This document shows positions 57,009 through 64,000 of a DNA stretch of 64,000 nt, in pieces (the first letter of the stretch is position 1; every line of letters starts with the position of its first letter). A program made the position numbers and the translations under genes. The stretch is taken from assembly GCF_016920785.2 (NCBI RefSeq), contig NW_024609839.1:15315085-15379084 (forward strand), given 5' to 3'. The DNA is from Ixodes scapularis (taxonomy: Eukaryota > Arthropoda > Arachnida > Ixodida > Ixodidae). The notes below the pieces were generated by a model. That model did no database searches. It had not been told where the DNA came from and saw nothing but the letters and a program-made list of their open reading frames with translations.

Positions 57009-60000
57009 CCTTTGGAGAGCGATAACTAAGTAAATTCTGGGCCGCTTCAAAAGCACTCGGGCATACGCGTTATAGACCTAGAGGAGATACCTTATAATGA
57101 ATTACAGACTGCTGAGTGTCGCCATTGATGGTACAATTGACGGCGCGTATGCCCGAATTTGTGGGGAACGCCCCCTTTTTGGCCGATTTTGACGTCTGAG
57201 GCAACCTTTGGAGAGCGATAACTAAATAGATTCTCGGCCGCTTCAAAAGCACTCGGGCATACGCGTCATAGACCTAGAGGAGATTCCTTATAATGAATTA
57301 TAAACTGCTGAGTATCGCCATTGATGGTACAATTGACGGCGCGTATGCCCAAATTTGTGGGGAACGCCCCCTTTTTGGCCGATTTTGACGTCTGAGGCAA
57401 CCTTTGGAGAGCGATAACTAAATAGATTCTGGGCCGCTTCATAAGCACTCGGACATACGCGTCATAGACCTAGAGGAGATTCCTTATAATGAATTACAGA
57501 CTGCTGAGTGTCGCCATTGATGGTACAATTGACGGCGCGTATGCCCGAATTTGTGGGGAACGCCCCCTTTTTGGCCGATTTTGACGTCTGAGGCAACCTT
57601 TGGAGAGCGATAACTAAATAGATTCTCGGCCGCTTCAAAAGCACTCGGGCATACGCGTCATAGACCTAGAGGAGATACCTTATAATGAATTACAGACTGC
57701 TGAGTGTCGCCATTGATGGTACAATTGACGGCGCGTATGCCCGAATTTGTGGGGAACGCCCCCTTTTTGGCCGATTTTGACGTCTGAGGCAACCTTTGGA
57801 GAGCGATAACTAAATAGATTCTGGGCCGCTTCAAAAGCACTCGGACATACGCGTCATAGACCTAGAGGAGATTCCTTATAATGAATTACAGACTGCTGAG
57901 TGTCGCCATTGATGGTACAATTGACGGCGCGTATGCCCAAATTTGTGGGGAACGCCCCCTTTTTGGCCGATTTTGACGTCTGAGGCAACCTTTGGAGAGC
58001 GATAACTAAATAGATTCTGGGCCGCTTCAAAAGCACTCGGACATACGCGTCATAGACCTAGAGGAGATTCCTTATAATGAATTACAGACTGCTGAGTGTC
58101 GCCATTGATGGTACAATTGACGGCGCGTATGCCCGAATTTGTGGGGAACGCCCCCTTTTTGGCCGATTTTGACGTCTGAGGCAACCTTTGGAGAGCGATA
58201 ACTAAATAGATTCTCGGCCGCTTCAAAAGCACTCGGGCATACGCGTCATAGACCTAGAGGAGATACCTTATAATGAATTACAGACTGCTGAGTGTCGCCA
58301 TTGATGGTACAATTGACGGCGCGTATGCCCGAATTTGTGGGGAACGCCCCCTTTTTGGCCGATTTTGACGTCTGAGGCAACCTTTGGAGAGCGATAACTA
58401 AATAGATTCTGGGCCGCTTCAAAAGCACTCGGACATACGCGTCATAGACCTAGAGGAGATACCTTATAATGAATTACAGACTGCTGAGTGTCGCCATTGA
58501 TGGTACAATTGACGGCGCGTATGCCCGAATTTGTGGGGAACGCCCCCTTTTTGGCCGATTTTGACGTCTGAGGCAACCTTTGGAGAGCGATAACTAAATA
58601 GATTCTCGGCCGCTTCAAAAGCACTCGGGCATACGCGTCATAGACCTAGAGGAGATTCCTTATAATGAATTATAAACTGCTGAGTATCGCCATTGATGGT
58701 ACAATTGACGGCGCGTATGCCCAAATTTGTGGGGAACGCCCCCTTTTTGGCCGATTTTGACGTCTGAGGCAACCTTTGGAGAGCGATAACTAAATAGATT
58801 CTCGGCCGCTTCAAAAGCACTCGGGCATACGCGTCATAGACCTAGAGGAGATTCCTTATAATGAATTATAAACTGCTGAGTATCGCCATTGATGGTACAA
58901 TTGACGGCGCGTATGCCCAAATTTGTGGGGAACGCCCCCTTTTTGGCCGATTTTGACGTCTGAGGCAACATTTGGAGAGCGATAACTAAATAAATTCTGG
59001 GCCGCTTCAAGAGCACTCGGGCATACGCGTCATAGACCTAGAGGAGATTCCTTATAATGAATTACAGACTGCTGAGTGTCGCCATTGATGGTACAATTGA
59101 CGGCGCGTATGCCCGAATTTGTGGGAAACGCCCCCTTTTTGGCCGATTTTGACGTCTGAGGCAACATTTGGAGAGCGATAACTAAATAAATTCTGGGCCG
59201 CTTCAAAAGCACTCGAGCATACGCGTCATAGACCTAGAGGAGATTCCTTAAAATGAATTACAGACTGCTCAGTGTCGCCATTGATGGTACAATTGACGGC
59301 GCGTATGCCCGAATTTGTGGGAAACGCCCCCTTTTTGGCCGATTTTGACGTCTGAGGCAACCTTTGGAGAGCGATAACTAAATAAATTCTGGGCCGCTTC
59401 AAAAGCACTCGGGCATACGCGTCATAGACCTAGAGGAGATTCCTTATAAGGAATTACAGACTGCTGAGTGTCGCCATTGATGGTACAATTGACGGCGCGT
59501 ATGCCCGAATTTGTGGGAAACGCCCCCTTTTTGGCCGATTTTGACGTCTGAGGCAACCTTTGGAGAGCGATAACTAAATAAATTCTGTGCCGCTTCAAAA
59601 GCACTCGGGCATACACGTCATACACCTAGAGGAGTTTCCTTATAATGAATTACAGACTGCTGAGTGTCGCCATTGATGGTACAATTGACGGCGCGTATGC
59701 CCGAATTTGTGGGAAACGCCCCCTTTTTGGCCGATAATGACGTCTGAGGCAACCTTTGGAGAGCGATAACTAAATAAATTCTGGGCCGCTTCAAAAGCAC
59801 TCGGGCATACGCGTCATAGACCTAGAGGAGATTCCTTATAATGAATTACAGACTGCTGAGTGTCGCCATTGATGGTACAATTGACGGCGCGTATGCCAGA
59901 ATTTGTGGGAAACACCCCCTTTTTGGCCGATTTTGACGTCTGAGGCAACCTTTGGAGAGCGATAACTAAATAAATTCTGGGCCGCTTCAAAAGCACTCGG

Positions 60001-61490
60001 GCATACGCGTCATAGACCTAGAGGAGATTCCTTATAATGAATTACAGACTGCTGAGTGTCGCCATTGATGGTACAATTGACGGCGCGTATGCCCGAATTT
60101 GTGGGAAACGCCCCCTTTTTGGCCGATAATGACGTCTGAGGTAACCATGGAGAGCGATAACTAAATAAATTCTGGGCCGCTTCAAAAGCACTCGGGCATA
60201 CGCGTCATAGACCTAGAGGAGATTCTTTATAATGAATTACAGACTGCTGAGTGTCGCCATTGATGGTACAATTGACGGCGCGTATGCCCGAATTTGTGGG
60301 AAACGCCCCCTTTTTGGCCGATTTTGACGTCTGAGGCAACCTTTGGAGAGCCATAACTAAATAGATTCTGGGCCGCTTCAAAAGCACTCGGGCATACGCG
60401 TCATAGACCTAGAGGAGATTCTTTATAATGAATTACAGACTGCTGAGTGTCGCCATTGATGGTACAATTGACGGCGCGTATGCCCGAATTTGTGGGAAAC
60501 GCCCCCTTTTTGGCCGATTTTGACGTCTGAGGCAACCTTTGGAGAGCGATAACTAAATAAATTCTGGGCCGCTTCAAAAGCACTCGGGCATACGCGTCAT
60601 AGACCAAGAGGAGATTCTTTATAATGAATTACAGACTGCTGAGTGTCGCCATTGATGGTACAATTGACGGCGCGTATGCCCGAATTTGTAGGAAACGCCC
60701 CCTTTTTGGCCGATTTTGACGTCTGAGGCAACCTTTGGAGAGCGATAACTAAATAAATTCTGGGCCGCTTCAAAAGCACTCGGGCATACGCGTCATACAC
60801 CTAGAGGAGATTCCTTATAATGAATTACAGACTGTTGAGTGTCGCCATTGATGGTACAATTGACGGCGCGTATGCCCGAATTTGTGGGAAACGCCCCCTT
60901 TTTGGCCGATAATGACGTCTGAGGCAACCTTTGGAGAGCGATAACTAAGTAACTTCTGGGCCGCTTCAAAAGCACTCGGGCATACGCGTCATAGACCTAG
61001 AGGAGATTCCTTATAATGAATTACAGACTGCTGAGTGTCGCCATTGATGGTACAATGAACGGCGCGTATGCCCGAATTTGTGGGAAACGCCCCCTTTTTG
61101 GCCGATTTTGACGTCTGAGGCAACCTTTGGAGAGCGATAACTAAATAAATTCTGGGCCGCTTCAAAAGCACTCGGGCATACGCGTCATAGACCTAGAGGA
61201 GATTCCTTATAATGAATTACAGACTGCTGAGTGTCGCCATTGATGGTACAATTGGCGGCGCGTATGCCCAAATTTCTGGGACACACCCCTTTTTTGCCTG
61301 ATTTTGACGTCCGAGGTTGTGATGACTTAAGAGATACTGGGCAGTTTCAAAAGCTCTTGGGCGCACGCGAAGCAAACCTACATAAGATTGATTAATTAGC
61401 AGTAACAGCGTGCTAAATGTCGTTATAAATGGTACTCTTCATGTCCCGTTTGCCAAAGTGTCCGGACCACGCCCACTCATTTTGGCATTT
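57009..61490. repeat. 196-bp satellite array, ~22 units
   Basis: The unit length is 196 bp almost throughout (one 195-bp unit near 60.1 kb). Each unit carries TTTGGAGAGCGATAACTAA, GGGCATACGCGTCATAGACC and TGGTACAATTGACGGCGCGT. Units up to about 59.0 kb read GTGGGGAACGCC, while later units read GTGGGAAACGCC. The last unit (about 61310-61490) is strongly diverged, as expected at an array edge. Nearly every unit has a 60-codon open frame on the minus strand, which I read as a consequence of repeat homogeneity. Two small palindromes (near 56953-56979 and 56985-57019) sit at the left edge. Confidence 0.95.
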
Positions 61491-61499
61491 ATATTTTTA

Positions 61500-62696
61500 A
61501 TACCATTCTTGGAAGTGGAATAGCTGGTGAAATGAAATTTGGACACTTTGTAAAAGATAGTTCGGATCAAAAAACGCTTTGACTCCTTAATTATTCAGCG
61601 CGTTAAGTATAATGTATTTGAGCTAATTACGCGATAAGAACAAAAAAAAAAAAAAAACCTGCATTTAGGTTTTGTGTTTATCAATTAAGAAAATATTCAG
61701 TGTAGTTGCCGTTTTGTTATACATTACATATGTTGCTAAAAAAATGTATTTAGGAACGCAACAACGTCACTGAATCCTCGAGTCTCCTCACCAACTGCGG
61801 ATTCTTCTTGGTATTTAAAGCCCTGGGGAACCACTTTAAATTTAAGTAATTTGAAAATAAAAACTGTTTCCATGGAGCTAGAGACATTGGCTATATATAT
61901 AGCAAAATGCAACTAAATTGATCGTGTGGTTTTCTTGGGGTTTGCGTCGAATGTTGAAAAGACGTATGATTTTTCTGCGGTTCGCCATAGGAACCAATGA
62001 GTAAAAGTTTGGTTGCATTTTGGCCAGACTTAATATAAACCCAGGACCACCAAAAATTCTCGTGGAGATTGAGGGCAACGTATTAAAACGTGACACAAAA
62101 GTGCAAAGGGATTGAGTGATTAGTTTTCTTTGTATAAAAAAAGATCGCTTTGGTCCATTGAGTTACGGGCGCCGGCGCAGCGGCGGCCGATAGATGGCGT
62201 AAGTAGTAACGGCGCTCGCCTGTCCGAGAATCTTGGGGTTGTCCGTGACAATCTCTCCGTGTGTTTCGGATCGTTTCTGTTTCATAACTTTTGTGTATTA
62301 CGGAAGTGAAAGGATATTCCCTGGTGATCTGCGCGATGTCCGGTGAACAAACCCTAGCATTTGGTTTCGGAAAGAATTTTATAGAATATATCGAAGATGT
62401 GGTGACTTTCTATGTCTTAGTAATATGACAGCTAATAGCTAGTCATGCTAGTTTACAGTGAAAGTTTTATAAATCGAAACAATACAACGTCTGTGCCTCT
62501 TCGGCATTAAAGGTCTACTCGCCGTGCTGATTTGATTAGATATGTTTTTCGTTGTTTCCCGATCTTATCAAAACATAAATAACTATTCGATACCACAAAA
62601 TGCGTTTATAAATTATTTCGGAACGCAGACAAAAATTCAAGAAAGCTTTTTCACAATTCACAGAAACGCACGGGTCGCTATGTCTGACTAGGGTCT
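61500..62696. other. no gene recognised
   Basis: AT-rich sequence with an A-run near 61641-61657 and no supported feature. Confidence 0.45.
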
Positions 62697-63405
62697 AGCA
62701 AAACGAAGACGTCTTTTTCCAATATTGAGTCTTAAATATAGAACATACAAACAGAATACACACTTTCTCAACTTGCTTTTTGAGTAGACAGCTATCATAT
62801 ATATATTTTAACAAACAATAAAAAAAATGTTTTTCTTTTTTTAGAAAATCGATTTCCAAATTGGTACTTTTTGGTTTTGGGATAATATTAACGTAAACGT
62901 CCCTCAAAATATATTTCATACAGCTAATTTATTTTATAATATATTCAAAGAGCGTGTTTTGGGCTCTGTATAAGCCTAAAAAGTATCGACGAAACCCAAC
63001 TAGATCGCCAGTATTGAATTTTCAGAGTTCGTCAACAATTTACCGAGGGTGCGTTTTTGACACTTTTACGGAGAAAAAGCAAAACGTCTATAATTATTTT
63101 ATGGTATTAGAGCCTTTTACCTGTGCTCACAGAGTGCTGGAAAAAAGTTAATATAATGTAGACTGAAAATCCACTGCGGGAGATCGAGCGAAACATCCGA
63201 CCCCCGACGGATGTAAAAAACACTGCTTTTCGCCGCGCCCTGTTTTAAAGTTCGCAAGTCGAGAACAAAAACTCCGACTAACTTGCGGTTTGTGGCTACT
63301 GCGTTTTTAGAAACGATGCCATAACATATAATTTTTTTCAGCGAAATTAAAAATTCGACCCTTTTTGCCTGCACGATTTGAGGTGAAAATACCCATATAT
63401 CGTGA
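62697..63405 (-). repeat. dispersed repeat R, copy 2
   Basis: It lies in the opposite orientation to copy 1 at 41070-41775, with the shared words listed there. Similarity begins just inside the hammerhead-like motif (63442-63473) and fades near 62697. Confidence 0.75.
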
Positions 63406-63441
63406 AAAGGAGGTAAATGCTTTAAAACGTATTTATTGGAC

Positions 63442-63473
63442 GACGTTCCAAGCGGGGACCGCTCTTCATCAGG
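63442..63473 (-). other. hammerhead-ribozyme-like motif
   Basis: The minus strand has an exact CTGATGA core, an AGCGG/CCGCT stem II, then GGAACGTCG where GAAA is expected. One core change probably weakens or abolishes cleavage. It lies between the non-LTR coding remnant and repeat R on the same strand. Confidence 0.45.
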
Positions 63474-63569
63474 TTTATATATATACACAGATAAGATCTA
63501 TAACATCTTTAACATAATTACTAACAAACAATATTAGTATTTAAGATAGCAAAGAAAAAATATCCTAAA

Positions 63570-64000
63570 TCATAAAATTACTTCATGCTCTAACTTTGCA
63601 GTGAAATACTTAGGAAAGCCCGTAACAAAAACAGAACGCACCCCTTTTCGAGTCTTACACAAAACGTTCATGTTAAATTTCCTACAACAATTTAAAGGAC
63701 GCGGTAGGATAGATCTCAACTTTTGATTACCGTAATTGGTCCTGGAGAGCGGCACTGACCATATATCTGCAGAATGAGTATTGTAAGTCCTTTCCCTGAA
63801 CGCAAGGTGGATGAGTGAAGGGAATAAATGGCTATGATATAAGGAATTTTTGTATTAAAGGGCAAATTTGTAAATATAGTAATTGGTAACTTGCACAACA
63901 TTGAATTTTTCGAAGAATGGTTCCGTATGGCTGCCATAGGCAGTGTGGCATATTGTACGAATAGATCTTTTTTGGAGAATGTGTATTTGTAGGATAGTTG
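63570..64000 (-). pseudogene. non-LTR retrotransposon RT C-terminus, runs off the window
   Basis: From the window edge the minus strand reads LQKRSIRTICHTAYGSHTEP then FFEKFNVVQV, a stop, then LAFRERTYNTHSADIW, RTNYGNQKLRSILPRPLN and a stop at 63570. IQKR-x-IR, HT-x-P-(L/F)F and YNTR-x-x...RTNYG are the conserved C-terminal blocks of ORF2 in CR1/L2/Jockey-type elements. One stop and changed tips show decay. The catalytic domain would lie beyond 64000. Confidence 0.65.

Noticed and set aside
57070..61171. About twenty nearly identical 60-residue minus-strand frames as a gene family
   Set aside because: They recur exactly at the 196-bp satellite period, include flanking repeat sequence, and have no domain, promoter or selection signal visible. 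Best explained by repeat identity.

Overview
This is non-coding, repeat-dense animal nuclear DNA. There is no operon structure, RBS or long host gene. Almost every recognisable protein segment belongs to a transposable element: Ty3/Gypsy, Penelope-like, non-LTR, Pif1-helicase and THAP-type fragments. The rest is filled by MITEs, foldbacks, microsatellites, homopolymer runs and one long satellite array. This mix, with Penelope-like elements in several states of decay, fits a large arthropod genome. I favour a hard tick, but that is an inference from repeat composition, not a marker-gene identification.

Layout. 1-8 kb: Penelope-type terminal sequences, including a large inverted dimer at 1.05-1.59 kb, a head-to-tail trimer of a 165-bp MITE at 2.49-2.99 kb, and a decayed THAP-domain exon at 8.0 kb. 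8.4-9.2 kb: a pair of 92-bp inverted arms. 11.35-12.9 kb: a 5'-truncated Penelope-like element (PLE-1) on the minus strand with RT and GIY-YIG endonuclease. 13-26 kb: mostly unrecognised sequence with dispersed short repeats and a tRNA-like SINE head. 26.7-27.3 kb: a non-LTR RT remnant.

28.7-38.8 kb is the most informative block. An old Penelope-like element (PLE-2, minus strand) has been split by at least five later events: a complete 5.9-kb Ty3/Gypsy element (32170-38076) with 387-bp LTRs and an ATAT target duplication; three hAT-type elements, each with an 8-bp target duplication; and a 122-bp palindrome. The Gypsy element has a tRNA-Ala-like primer site, a polypurine tract, gag with a zinc knuckle, and a -1 frameshift signal (GGGAAAC plus hairpin) at the gag stop. 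Its pol region carries PR, RT, RNase H and IN. It carries only three coding lesions, and its LTRs differ at 8 of 387 positions, so it is young but probably dead.

39-44.5 kb: a Pif1-like helicase remnant, an element built of 15-bp iterons that hosts another hAT MITE, one copy of a dispersed repeat (R), and a second, partial Gypsy integrase. 45-56 kb: a TA-flanked MITE, a 1.3-kb element with 9-bp target duplications and iterated 15-bp termini, further iteron arrays, a 173-bp near-perfect palindrome, and a weak THAP-like exon. 56.46-56.91 kb is a TA-flanked foldback. 57.0-61.5 kb is a 196-bp satellite array of about 22 units with two homogenised domains. 62.7-64 kb holds the inverted second copy of repeat R and the C-terminal end of a non-LTR RT that runs off the window.

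The most unusual theme is that at least five arrays of unrelated sequence share one design: degenerate 15-bp iterons, often in inverted pairs at element ends.
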